This document shows positions 25,453 through 34,429 of a DNA stretch of 64,000 nucleotides, piece by piece (position 1 is the first letter of the stretch; every line of letters begins with the position of its first letter). The translations under genes and the position numbers were made by a program. Origin of the DNA: Acidobacteriota bacterium (GTDB taxonomy: Bacteria; Acidobacteriota; Terriglobia; Acidiferrales; UBA7541); NCBI GenBank assembly GCA_003154775.1, contig PMES01000148.1, positions 62,001 to 126,000 of the forward strand, written 5' to 3'. The notes beneath the pieces were generated by a model that saw only the letters and a list, made by a program, of their open reading frames with translations, ran no database searches and had not been told where the DNA came from.

Positions 25453-26178
25453 ATGTTAGCAACTCTCTACGTTTATGCAGTTTGGCTGCAGGAAGCCCCG
25501 ACTACCTCTTGGGACTTGCGTTCCATGTGGAGCTCGATGGGCAACCTCGCCAAGGTCGTGGTCGTTATTCTTTTCGGCCTTTCGGTGTATTCCTTCGGTG
25601 TCATGATTGACCGCTTCCTCATGTACAACAACGCGCGCAAGCAGTCGCGGCTGTTCGTGCAGCAAGTGGCGGGTGCCCTCAAGGATGGCAAGCTCGACGA
25701 AGCCATCGCCATCGCCGAGCGCAACAAGAAGAGCCATATCGCCAAGGTTGTCGCCACCGGTCTTTCGGAGTTCCAGTCGGCTTCCCAGCAGGTGTCCGAA
25801 ACGGAAGTCATCGAAGCCGCCAAGCGCGGTCTCGAGCGGTCGGTCGCCATCGTGCACGCGGAAATGAAGCGCGGGCTTTCGGCGCTGGCCACCATTGGTT
25901 CGACGGCGCCGTTCGTTGGGCTGTTCGGCACGGTCGTCGGCATCTTGAACGCCTTCAAGGGCATCGAGCAGCAGAAGGCCACCGGTTTGTCGGCCGTCGC
26001 CGGCGGTATCGCCGAAGCCCTCGTCACCACCGCCTTCGGTTTGCTCGTCGCCGTACCGGCCGTGTGGGCGTACAATTACTTCACCAATAAGGTGGAAGCG
26101 TTCGACGTCGAGATGGACAACTCCTCGATGGAGCTGATTAACTACTTCATTCTGCGCCGCGGCGCAGCGAAGAAGTAA
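25453..26178 (+). CDS. exbB: ExbB/TolQ/MotA-type proton channel
   Basis: Inner-membrane proton channel that powers TonB together with ExbD. Three helices: about residues 30-50, 140-165 and 180-205. The conserved segment GLSALATIGSTAPFVGLFGT and the later EALVTTAFGLLVAVPAVWAYN carry the channel polar residues. The ribosome site AAGGAG is nine bases upstream. The length of 241 aa is typical. Followed within 20 bases by the first exbD. Confidence 0.94.
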   Translation: MLATLYVYAVWLQEAPTTSWDLRSMWSSMGNLAKVVVVILFGLSVYSFGVMIDRFLMYNNARKQSRLFVQQVAGALKDGKLDEAIAIAERNKKSHIAKVVATGLSEFQSASQQVSETEVIEAAKRGLERSVAIVHAEMKRGLSALATIGSTAPFVGLFGTVVGILNAFKGIEQQKATGLSAVAGGIAEALVTTAFGLLVAVPAVWAYNYFTNKVEAFDVEMDNSSMELINYFILRRGAAKK

Positions 26179-26196
26179 CCCGGAAGAAGGATAACC

Positions 26197-26661
<465 letters not shown>

Positions 26662-26782
26662 TGTATCGGCCGTTCGCACCATTCGTTTGCTGAGCTGATT
26701 CAGGCTCGCGCCGGCTCCCACCCGGCGCGAGCTACTTCTCCTCGGCAAACTTAGGTTGTCCGGCTCGACAGGAGAACTTGCA

Positions 26783-27211
26783 ATGGGGATGGACGTAGGA
26801 AGTGCTGGAAGTTCGATGGCCACGCCGAATATCGTGCCGTTGATCGATATTCTGCTCGTGCTCATCATCATTTTCATGGTTATTACGCCGCTGACGCCCA
26901 AGGGTCTCGATACGCTGGTACCGCAGCCGTCTCCCCCAGGCCAGCAGGTGAATCAAGAGCAACTGAACAAGACGGTGGTGGTTCAGGTGGCCATGGGCGG
27001 CAAGCTGAAGATCAATAACGAGAACACCAACTGGGAAACACTGGGTCCTCGCATGGAAACGATCTTCAAGGACCGCGCCGAAAAAATCGCCTTCGTCAAG
27101 GGCGATAACGACGTTCTCTTCATGGACGTGGCTCGGGCCATTGACATCATGAAAGAAGCGGGCATCGACAAGGTCGGCCTCATCACCGCTAAGCTCGAGG
27201 CCGGGCAGTAA
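26783..27211 (+). CDS. exbD: ExbD/TolR family protein, copy 2
   Basis: Same architecture as copy 1: the helix reads NIVPLIDILLVLIIIFMVIT with the conserved aspartate, followed by a periplasmic domain ending in GIDKVGLITAKLE. I start at 26783, eight bases after AGGAG. The sequence is clearly different from copies 1 and 3, so this is an old paralogue rather than a recent duplication. Confidence 0.92.
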   Translation: MGMDVGSAGSSMATPNIVPLIDILLVLIIIFMVITPLTPKGLDTLVPQPSPPGQQVNQEQLNKTVVVQVAMGGKLKINNENTNWETLGPRMETIFKDRAEKIAFVKGDNDVLFMDVARAIDIMKEAGIDKVGLITAKLEAGQ

Positions 27212-27285
27212 AACGCTTCGGAGTTTTCGTCGCAGGGTTGTGAGAGTTCTCCTCGCAGTGGCCATATCTGGCCGCGAGGTGGCTC

Positions 27286-27705
27286 ATGGGTATTGGCTTG
27301 ATTGGCGGTAAGGGCGGGATGCTGTGTGAAGCGAATGTGGTCCCGCTCATCGATATTCTGCTGGTGCTGTTGGTGATCTTCATGGTCATTCCGCACCGGC
27401 AGATGGGACTCCAGGCGGACCTGCCCCAGGAGGCGGGCTCGCCGGCCAAGGTTGTTCCGCCGGAAACAATCATTGTTCAGATTGCTTCGGACGGCTCGCT
27501 CCGGATCAACCAGTCGGTAGTGCAACGCGATGAACTGCGTGAACGGCTCGCACGGATATTCGCACTGCGCGCTCAACGCGTTGCGTTCTTGCAGGGAGAT
27601 CGTTCCCTCGAGTTTCAGGTGGTGGCCCATGTTTTGGATGAGATGCACGCTGCGGGAGCTTCGCCCGTGGGTTTGTTAACATCTGAACTGGAAAAAAACC
27701 CCTGA
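27286..27705 (+). CDS. exbD: ExbD/TolR family protein, copy 3
   Basis: Third ExbD in a row. The helix reads NVVPLIDILLVLLVIFMVI and keeps the aspartate; the periplasmic domain ends in HAAGASPVGLLTSELE. The ribosome site GAGGTGG is close upstream. The three copies may form hetero-pairs in the ExbB pore, or serve different TonB proteins. Confidence 0.92.
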   Translation: MGIGLIGGKGGMLCEANVVPLIDILLVLLVIFMVIPHRQMGLQADLPQEAGSPAKVVPPETIIVQIASDGSLRINQSVVQRDELRERLARIFALRAQRVAFLQGDRSLEFQVVAHVLDEMHAAGASPVGLLTSELEKNP

Positions 27706-27795
27706 ACGTGATGGAATGCCTCTATAGGTCTTTACTGAATCCTAGCGGCAATCCCGATTTCGTTGGGTTTGCGCTTACCAGGGATGGATGCCTCG

Positions 27796-28668
27796 ATGAC
27801 TCAAGATTCGGTTTTAAGGGAAACCCGCTCGTGGTTTACCCGCATTGCCGTCCAGATGTTTTTTCTGGCGGCGCTCTTAACTCTCTCCTACGGTCTCTCG
27901 GGTTGCGGCAAATTGCAGGCCCGCGATGACCTCAACAAAGGTGTCGCAGAATTCAAGAACGGCCAGTACGACAAGGCCGTCGAGTTCTTCAAACAGGCGA
28001 AGGATCTCGATCCCAACCTTTTGAATGCGCGCCTTTATCTCGCCACCGCCTATGCCAGCCAGTACATTCCGGGCGCTCCCTCGGAAGAGAACATGCGTCA
28101 CGGCAATGAGGCCATTCAGGAATATACCAGCGTGCTGGATATGGACCCCAACAACATAAGCGCCATCGACGGTCTCGCGTCGATTGATTACCAGATGGGG
28201 GGTCAGCCCTTCGAGCCAAAGAAATTTGAGGAGTCCAAGAGCTACCACCAGAAACACATCGCGCTGAAGCCACAGGACCCCCAGCCTTACTATTCCATCG
28301 GCGTTATCGATTGGGCCCTCGCCTATCGCGGCAACACGGAGATGCGCGCGGACTATAACCGCAACAACATTAAGAAGCAGGTGCAGGACACCGCCCCGCT
28401 GCCTCCTGACGTCCGCAAGGCCTATGCCGAGAAATTCAACGGCCTTGTCGATGAGGGGATCAAGAGCCTTGAGACGGCCATCCAACTCAAACCGGATTAC
28501 GACGATGCCATGACCTACCTGAACCTCCTCTATCGCCGCAAGGCGGATATCGTGGAGTCGGCGGGGGAGCGCGATGCGCTCACCAAGCAGGCCGACGACC
28601 TGCTCGACAAGGTTAAGGAAGTCAAGCAGAAGAAAGCGGAAGAGGCGGAGCGCAAGTCGGCTCAGTGA
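27796..28668 (+). CDS. TPR-repeat lipoprotein
   Basis: Exported lipoprotein with tetratricopeptide repeats. The N-terminal signal ends in a lipobox, YGLSGCGK, so a lipid is probably attached to that Cys. Helical pairs then follow: VAEFKNGQYDKAVEFFKQAKDLDPN, seen as FKNGQYDKAVEFFKQAKDLD, and later EAIQEYTSVLDMDPNNISAI. The C-terminus is highly charged (KQKKAEEAERKS). The start is uncertain between 27784 and 27796. It ends the TonB-ExbB-ExbD block and has a strong terminator, so it may act with that system in the envelope. Confidence 0.82.
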   Translation: MTQDSVLRETRSWFTRIAVQMFFLAALLTLSYGLSGCGKLQARDDLNKGVAEFKNGQYDKAVEFFKQAKDLDPNLLNARLYLATAYASQYIPGAPSEENMRHGNEAIQEYTSVLDMDPNNISAIDGLASIDYQMGGQPFEPKKFEESKSYHQKHIALKPQDPQPYYSIGVIDWALAYRGNTEMRADYNRNNIKKQVQDTAPLPPDVRKAYAEKFNGLVDEGIKSLETAIQLKPDYDDAMTYLNLLYRRKADIVESAGERDALTKQADDLLDKVKEVKQKKAEEAERKSAQ

Positions 28669-28690
28669 GCCATTCATTTGCCATTTCTAT

Positions 28691-28722
28691 TGAAAAGGGC
28701 GGCCGTTTGGCCGCCCTTTTCA
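28691..28722. terminator. Strong intrinsic terminator after the TonB-ExbBD block
   Basis: A perfect 14-base-pair stem, TGAAAAGGGCGGCC with its complement, around a GTTT loop, with T residues at the end of the stem. It separates the TPR gene from rel. Confidence 0.88.
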
Positions 28723-28784
28723 TTTCCCGCCACTCCACCCGCACCGCGCTTTTTTTGCTGCTCTTTCTGGGCGTACACTAGAGC

Positions 28785-31001
28785 ATGGGTTCCCGCGCCA
28801 ATCTCCCCCTTAATTTCAACCGTGACCGCACGGAGCGGCAACTCAATGGCCGATTGGAAGAGCTTCTTGAGAAGCTCCGCTTGAACCGTCCTTCCGAAGA
28901 TCCCTGGCTGGTCCGCCGGGCCTACGATATCGCCGCCGAGCGCCACCGCGACCAGTTCCGCAATTCCGGCGAACCTTATCTCTCCCACCTCCTGGAAGTC
29001 GCGCACATCCTGGCGGATATGCGCCTGGACGCTACCACGCTGGCGGCGGCTCTCCTCCACGATGTCATCGAAGATACCGAGTTCCCTCTCTCGCGCTTGC
29101 GGGAACGATTTGGAGAGGAAGTGGCCCTGCTCGTCGAAGGCGTGACCAAAATCAGCCGCTTGAACATGATGGCTCCCGAGGCGCGACAGGCCGAAAACGT
29201 CCGCAAGATGCTCCTGGCGATGGTCCACGACGTCCGTGTCGTCGTCGTGAAACTCGCGGACCGCCTGCACAACATGCGCACCCTCGAATTCCTCGAGCCC
29301 TCCAAGCAACTTCGCATCGCTCGCGAGACCATGGATATTTACTCTCCCATCGCCCACCGCCTCGGCATGGCCGTCATCAAGGGCGAACTCGAGGATCTTT
29401 CTTTCCGCTATCTCGAGCCGGAAGCGTATTTTGCTTTGCAGAAGGAGGTCACGGAGAAAGACCCTATTCACAGGAAGTTCCTGGAAGACGTTCAGAACAC
29501 CATTCGTACCAAGCTGGTGGAGAACAGCATTCCCGCCGAACTGGAGGCCCGCGTTAAAGGCTTGAATTCGCTCCACGGCAAGATCGTCCGGCAGGAACGC
29601 GGCTTGGATCAGATTTACGATCTTCTGGCCGTTCGCGTGATCACGGATTCCGAGCGCAATTGCTACGCGGCTCTCGGCGTTGTCCACCACATCTGGCGCC
29701 CGGTTCCCGGCCGCTTCAAAGACTACATCGCCATGCCGCGGCCGAATCTGTATCAATCGCTGCACACAACGGTGATTCATGGCGGGCAGCCCTTTGAAAT
29801 CCAGATCCGCACGCAGGACATGCACCGCATTGCCGAGCAGGGCGTGGCGGCGCACTGGAAATACAAGGACGGCAGGCCTGTTTCCACGGACGATGACCAG
29901 CGCATTGCGTGGATGCGCCAGTTGATCGAATGGTCCCAGGAATTGCAGGAGCCGGGCGAATTCCTCTCCACGTTGAAGGTGGATCTGGCGCCGGTGGAAG
30001 TGTACGCCTTCACGCCAAAGGGGCGCGTGCTGGAATTGCCCAAGGGTGCCACGCCCGTGGACTTTGCCTACTCGGTGCACACCGAAGTGGGTCACCAGTG
30101 CGTCGGAGCGAAGGTCAATGGGCAGATGGTTTCGCTGCGCCACGAGGTCGTGAGCGGAGACGTCGTCGAGATTCTCACGCAGAAGGGGCACAAGCCCAGC
30201 CGCGACTGGCTCAGCTTCGTGAAGTCCTCCCACGCCAAAAGCAAAATCCGCCATTTTATCAATACGCAGGAGCGCGAAGAAGCCACGGAAATGGGCAAGC
30301 GCCTGTTGGAAAATGAATCGCGCAATTTCCCCAAGGGTTTGAAGAAAATTCCCAACGAGGATCTGCAGAAACTTGCCGCGGAGTACGGCATCTCTAGGCC
30401 AGAAGATCTCTTTGCCGCGGTGGGGTTTGGAAAATACTCCGCGCGGCAAGTGCTGGCGCGCTATTTTGGCGAGCCTTCAAAGGAAACCGGGAAGTCCACG
30501 GAAGACGCGAAGCCGACGTTGGTCAAGACCGTCAAGCGCATGCTGGGCTTCGGCCAGGCGCCGCTGATCGTGCGCGGCCACGACGACCTGCTGGTGTTTC
30601 GCGCGAAGTGCTGCAACGCCATTCCGGGGGATGACATCATCGGCTACGTCACTCGCGGCCGCGGCGTCGCGGTTCACACGCGAACGTGCCCTAACGTGCA
30701 GAACCTGCTGTACCAGACGGAGCGGCGCATTGCCGTGGAATGGGGCAGCGGCGGCGTGGCTACCTTCCCCGTCGAACTGCTCATTCGCTCCAAGGATCGT
30801 CCCGGGCTGCTTGCGGAAATCACGGCGGTAATCAGCGACGCCAGCTCCAATATCCGTTCGCTCGATAGCCGTCCCGACCGGCAGAACGCGCGCATTGAGG
30901 CCAGCCTGGAGATCGCCGATAAACGTCAACTCGAAACGATTCTCTCCAACATCCGCCGCATCAACGGTGTTTACGGGGTTGAGCGCACCTTCCAGGTGTA
31001 A
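28785..31001 (+). CDS. rel: Bifunctional (p)ppGpp synthetase/hydrolase
   Basis: Stringent-response enzyme of the Rel type. The HD hydrolase is intact: H54, then LLHDVIEDTEF with HD at 92-93. The synthetase domain has PGRFKDYIAMPRPNLYQSLHT; the RxKD form marks bifunctional enzymes rather than RelA (ExDD). Then come a TGS domain (VEVYAFTPKGRVLELPKGAT), a zinc-finger-like CC segment (KCCNAIPGDDIIG, then TCPNVQNL) and a C-terminal ACT domain. The length of 738 aa is normal. Stands alone after a strong terminator. Confidence 0.95.
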   Translation: MGSRANLPLNFNRDRTERQLNGRLEELLEKLRLNRPSEDPWLVRRAYDIAAERHRDQFRNSGEPYLSHLLEVAHILADMRLDATTLAAALLHDVIEDTEFPLSRLRERFGEEVALLVEGVTKISRLNMMAPEARQAENVRKMLLAMVHDVRVVVVKLADRLHNMRTLEFLEPSKQLRIARETMDIYSPIAHRLGMAVIKGELEDLSFRYLEPEAYFALQKEVTEKDPIHRKFLEDVQNTIRTKLVENSIPAELEARVKGLNSLHGKIVRQERGLDQIYDLLAVRVITDSERNCYAALGVVHHIWRPVPGRFKDYIAMPRPNLYQSLHTTVIHGGQPFEIQIRTQDMHRIAEQGVAAHWKYKDGRPVSTDDDQRIAWMRQLIEWSQELQEPGEFLSTLKVDLAPVEVYAFTPKGRVLELPKGATPVDFAYSVHTEVGHQCVGAKVNGQMVSLRHEVVSGDVVEILTQKGHKPSRDWLSFVKSSHAKSKIRHFINTQEREEATEMGKRLLENESRNFPKGLKKIPNEDLQKLAAEYGISRPEDLFAAVGFGKYSARQVLARYFGEPSKETGKSTEDAKPTLVKTVKRMLGFGQAPLIVRGHDDLLVFRAKCCNAIPGDDIIGYVTRGRGVAVHTRTCPNVQNLLYQTERRIAVEWGSGGVATFPVELLIRSKDRPGLLAEITAVISDASSNIRSLDSRPDRQNARIEASLEIADKRQLETILSNIRRINGVYGVERTFQV

Positions 31002-31078
31002 CGCACGCTGCCCGCCCGTCCGGTATCAACGAAGGCACACGTCACCCCGCTCGCGGTTGTACCGCCTAAAATAGATTC

Positions 31079-31687
31079 ATGCGGCAATGCTCCCTGCTTC
31101 TTGGTGTGTGTTTACTGGCGGTGGCCGGGTGTAAAACTCAGCCCAAGACCAACTATGCCCCGCTCGACCAGTCGGGGATGTGGTCCTCCAGCGTTGACCA
31201 ACTCAAGAATCTCAATGTGACGGACTTGGAGATTGCCCAACTCTCGAAACTCAAGCGAGTTGGCGCGAGCGATGATTTGTGCCTGGCGCTATTTAAGGCG
31301 GCGCGGGATCACCATCATGATTTTTCCAATGCCGATGCCGCAATTCAGTTGTCTCAGGCGGGCTATGCCGATGAGCAGATCCTGGAAATGGCCAGGTCCG
31401 ATCAGATCGACATTCTCAGCGGGGAAGCCATTACGCTCAAACTGATCGGGCTCTCCAACCCCACGGTCCAGGCTATCGTCCATCGCCGCATCGCGGGTTT
31501 GCCCACCCTTACCAGCGAGCAGATCGGGCGTCTGAAGAACACGGGCATGTCGGAAAAGCAGATTCTGGACCTGGTCAATCAAGGCCTCTCCAATGATCAG
31601 GCGGAAAAATTGATCGCCAGTCGCGAAGCCAACCGCAATCACTCCAACACTGGATTTGTTCGCAATCGTGGCCGCAGGTCTCACTGA
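31079..31687 (+). CDS. Predicted lipoprotein of unknown function
   Basis: The signal peptide MRQCSLLLGVCLLAVAGCKT has a lipobox (AVAGC), so it is likely lipid-anchored. The mature part is mostly helical and has three short related stretches: LTSEQIGRLKNTGMSEKQIL, SQAGYADEQILEMA and VNQGLSNDQAEKLI. These resemble small helical sequences found in SHOCT-like or acidobacterial lipoproteins. No family can be named. It stands 60 bases before ridA and 78 bases after rel, all on the same strand. Confidence 0.6.
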   Translation: MRQCSLLLGVCLLAVAGCKTQPKTNYAPLDQSGMWSSSVDQLKNLNVTDLEIAQLSKLKRVGASDDLCLALFKAARDHHHDFSNADAAIQLSQAGYADEQILEMARSDQIDILSGEAITLKLIGLSNPTVQAIVHRRIAGLPTLTSEQIGRLKNTGMSEKQILDLVNQGLSNDQAEKLIASREANRNHSNTGFVRNRGRRSH

Positions 31688-31747
31688 TTTTCCCTCCCCC
31701 GTCTCCCTTTTGTTATTCTTTCCTTCGGATTGAAAGGAGAGTCCACG

Positions 31748-32125
31748 ATGAAAGATGTAGTTCTGACCAACCATGGCCCCAAACCCATCGGGCCTTACTC
31801 CCAGGCGATCAAGTCCAATGGGTTCCTGTTCATTTCCGGGCAAATCGCACTGGACCCGGCATCGGGAGAATTTGCCGGTGTCACTGTTCAGCAGCAAACG
31901 GGGCGCGTGCTGGAAAACCTGAAGGCGATTCTGGAGGCGGGCGGCGCATCCCTCAGCCATGTCGTGAAAACCACGGTTTTTCTGAAGGACATGAATGACT
32001 TCGCGGCCATGAACGAGGTCTACGCCCGCTATTTCTCCGCCGCTCCGCCGGCGCGTTCAACCGTGCAAGTCGCACGGCTGCCCAAGGATGCCCTGGTCGA
32101 AATTGAGGTCGTCGCCAGCTTGTAG
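31748..32125 (+). CDS. ridA: RidA (YjgF/YER057c/UK114) enamine/imine deaminase
   Basis: Hydrolyses reactive enamines and imines such as 2-aminoacrylate made by PLP enzymes. The signature [21 protein letters not shown] is present as GPYSQAIK and [10 protein letters not shown]. The catalytic arginine lies in [21 protein letters not shown], read as [19 protein letters not shown]. At 125 aa it is full length. AAGGAG is well spaced before the ATG at 31748. A bidirectional terminator follows. Confidence 0.95.
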   Translation: MKDVVLTNHGPKPIGPYSQAIKSNGFLFISGQIALDPASGEFAGVTVQQQTGRVLENLKAILEAGGASLSHVVKTTVFLKDMNDFAAMNEVYARYFSAAPPARSTVQVARLPKDALVEIEVVASL

Positions 32126-32154
32126 CCAAGGATTGCTTCTGCTTACAAAAGGAA

Positions 32155-32187
32155 AAAGGCCACTGCCTTTGCCAGGCAGTGGCCTTT
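32155..32187. terminator. Bidirectional terminator between ridA and a convergent gene
   Basis: A 13-base-pair stem (AAAGGCCACTGCC with GGCAGTGGCCTTT) around a seven-base loop, A-rich on the left and T-rich on the right. Serves ridA on the plus strand and the FecR-like gene on the minus strand. Confidence 0.85.
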
Positions 32188-32216
32188 CCCCACTTCTGAA
32201 GCTCATGCCCCTGAAA

Positions 32217-32909
32217 TTAGGGCCGCTGAGCGCTCTCGAGCGCTTCCGAAATCGCCAGATATGTCGCCACGCCGGTTAAACCGCCAGCCACATACATAAA
32301 ACGGCTGCGCCCTGCCTTCCGTGGGGAATGGCCACTCCCTGGCGCCCCCTCCTTACCCGAACCTGCACCTTCTGGCCCTTGGGCCATCTCTTCCGGCTGA
32401 TCCAGCAATACGCGGTAGGAGCTTCCCTCGGGCACGAGCTGAGTATCGTTGTCCACGGTAATAACCAGAGACCCGCGGGTCGCGCGTACCAGCAATTCCT
32501 TCGGGCCTATATACGACACCTGGCCGATGGTTGGCGCATCGGCTTGCGCGCGGATGGCCGCCGCGCAGGCAAACAATGTAAACGCCTGCGCATTCCCCGT
32601 GGAAAACGTCGCGGCGCCGTTCAGCAGCGTTGCGGCGGGCGCGCCCTCGGTGTCACTGACCACGGCGCTGCTGGAACTTAGAAGGAGCAGCCGCGCCTTG
32701 CCCGCGCGAACCTGCACACTGCCTTGGACTTCCGTGCTGAGACTATCGCCACCGTACACCGTTGTTCCGACTTCCGCCTTCGCCTCACCCACATGAGCGC
32801 GGTCCGCGGCAATCACGGTCCCCAGCGCAGCCGTGGGCGCTCCCCACACGGGAATGGTGATGAGGCTAAAAGAAAGGGCGGTTGCGAAAATGGCACGTCG
32901 CGCTTGCAT
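32217..32909 (-). CDS. Exported FecR-like protein
   Basis: Signal peptide (about residues 1-24, ending VWGAPTA), then a beta-rich domain with GGDSLSTEVQGSVQVRAGKA followed by LLNGAATFSTG and ATRGSLVITVDNDTQLVPEG. These resemble the FecR domain seen in periplasmic sensor or adhesion proteins. A glycine-proline linker and a single C-terminal membrane helix (about residues 205-225) end it. A good AGGAG site precedes the ATG. No cognate sigma factor or TonB receptor gene lies beside it. Confidence 0.6.
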   Translation of the reverse strand: MQARRAIFATALSFSLITIPVWGAPTAALGTVIAADRAHVGEAKAEVGTTVYGGDSLSTEVQGSVQVRAGKARLLLLSSSSAVVSDTEGAPAATLLNGAATFSTGNAQAFTLFACAAAIRAQADAPTIGQVSYIGPKELLVRATRGSLVITVDNDTQLVPEGSSYRVLLDQPEEMAQGPEGAGSGKEGAPGSGHSPRKAGRSRFMYVAGGLTGVATYLAISEALESAQRP

Positions 32910-33075
32910 TTACGTCTCCTTGCACACCTGCAAAAGAATACTTTGTGGACGGCCCGGCGTCAATCGGTAAACAGCCGTGGGAAGCAGACGGTCTGGGTCG
33001 CTCAAGGCGTCCGGGAAGTTTCTTGAGGCACCCGTTGGCAGAAGTTCCAATTCGCTGTTAGAATGCCATCAGCGT

Positions 33076-34119
33076 ATGGCCGATTGGAAGCAGATCACCG
33101 CAAGAATCCGAAGAGCACGGACCGGCAAGGATCCCGCCGGACAGCTCACGGCTCTTTTTCTAAAAACGCGCGACGCCATGGTCGCCTTTGAGCTGGCGCG
33201 CTTTTTCGAGTCGAATGGCAAAACCGAAGATGCCGGCAAATGGTACATGACCGCGGCGGAGCGCTTCCGTCGCGCCGATTGGAAGACCAAGGCGCAGGAA
33301 AGCGCCACGCGTCTTGGTGCAACTGTGGCTGCGGAAATTCCCGCGCCAGCCGCTCCCGCTGATTTGCCAGAAGTTGCGGCAAGCGACGCCGCGGTGAGTT
33401 CGCTGTCACCAGAGCCAGTCGCGCAGGAAACTCCTGCTCCCGCGGCGGAAGTGACACAAGGAGAGGAGCACCAAGGAGAGGCGCCCCAGGAAGCGAGCGT
33501 CACTGAACGCGCTCCTGCGAAGAGGCAAAGACGTGGCCGCCGTGGTGGACGTGATCATCGCCGCTCCTCGAAACGCCCTGAGCCTACAGTTTCAGCGCCG
33601 AAGGAAGCGCGCCCGGCTCCGCCGCCGCCCCGTGCCCTCGATGTTTCTGAAGAGCGGCCCGCCCGTCCCATGGAGCCTCTCGAACTCTCCGCGGAATCAC
33701 CCGTCGCGCCCAGCCTGCGCGGTCGCTCCGGCGATCCGGGACTGGCCTCCCGACTCACACAATTAGAGATGAACTTCCGGCGTCTGCTGGCCTGTCCGCC
33801 CACCAAGTTGGAAGCGGCTGATAAAGCGCCGGCCGGTCCGGGAGTATGGGTGCTGACCGATTCCGACCTCACGACGTATTACTATGTCGAAGCCTGTCAA
33901 ACCCTGCGGGTAGCCATTCCCAACCTGATGCGGAGCAGCGCCGCCCGCCGCGGCGAGTCCATCCGGCCGCAATTGGCCGACCACTTGGGCATCCCCGAAT
34001 CGCGGGTTGCCAAATACCTCTCCGACCACTGTGTGGTGCGCTGGCTACAGATGGACGACGACGCCGCGCACTTCGCTCATTTCCTCGTCGCCGTGCTACA
34101 TCCCACTCTCAACGAGTAG
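33076..34119 (+). CDS. Protein of unknown function with Ala/Pro-rich linker
   Basis: The N-terminal ~80 residues are a helical, TPR-like pair (FLKTRDAMVAFELARFFESNGKTEDAGKWY, here quoted as AFELARFFESNGKTEDAGKW). A long linker rich in Ala, Pro and Glu follows, with a strongly basic patch (RQRRGRRGGRDHRRSSKR). The C-terminal ~110 residues form a folded unknown domain with GVWVLTDSDLTTYYYVEACQ and LADHLGIPESRVAKYLSDHC. The basic patch could bind nucleic acid. I start at 33076 (MADWKQIT). Neither the domain nor the role is recognised. Confidence 0.65.
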   Translation: MADWKQITARIRRARTGKDPAGQLTALFLKTRDAMVAFELARFFESNGKTEDAGKWYMTAAERFRRADWKTKAQESATRLGATVAAEIPAPAAPADLPEVAASDAAVSSLSPEPVAQETPAPAAEVTQGEEHQGEAPQEASVTERAPAKRQRRGRRGGRDHRRSSKRPEPTVSAPKEARPAPPPPRALDVSEERPARPMEPLELSAESPVAPSLRGRSGDPGLASRLTQLEMNFRRLLACPPTKLEAADKAPAGPGVWVLTDSDLTTYYYVEACQTLRVAIPNLMRSSAARRGESIRPQLADHLGIPESRVAKYLSDHCVVRWLQMDDDAAHFAHFLVAVLHPTLNE

Positions 34120-34429
34120 GGCCAGCCGGGAATCACCCGATTTTTTGCAGACTGCGGGCGCTTGCGCCCCAGGAGTAAACCGCCAAAGAGTTACCTCTAA
34201 AGTCCCATTTGCTGGTCTCCGGTACCGTTCAACCCCTATTTTCAGCCATTCACCGTATCCTACTGGCTTCCGCCCCCTGCCCCATACAAACTATAGGAGT
34301 CGCAAGACTTAGGGACGCACTTCGGTGCGTGGTACTCTGAAAGAGCCTTGGGGGCTGTTTCTTTCAAGCTTCTTTTGTCGTTCTAATTTGAATTTGCTTA
34401 GTCGCTTTCGAAAGTGAGGCTATAGCTGC
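34120..34429 (+). promoter_or_regulatory. Structured leader upstream of the radical SAM gene
   Basis: No gene is visible in this 310-base gap. A six-base-pair hairpin with a UUCG-type tetraloop (ACGCAC-TTCG-GTGCGT) lies at 34315-34330. A second stem-loop at 34339-34365 pairs GAAAGA with TCTTTC and AGCC with GGCT, and T-rich sequence follows. Such tandem stems 70-110 bases before a start codon may form a regulatory leader or attenuator. No known riboswitch class is recognised. Confidence 0.35.
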
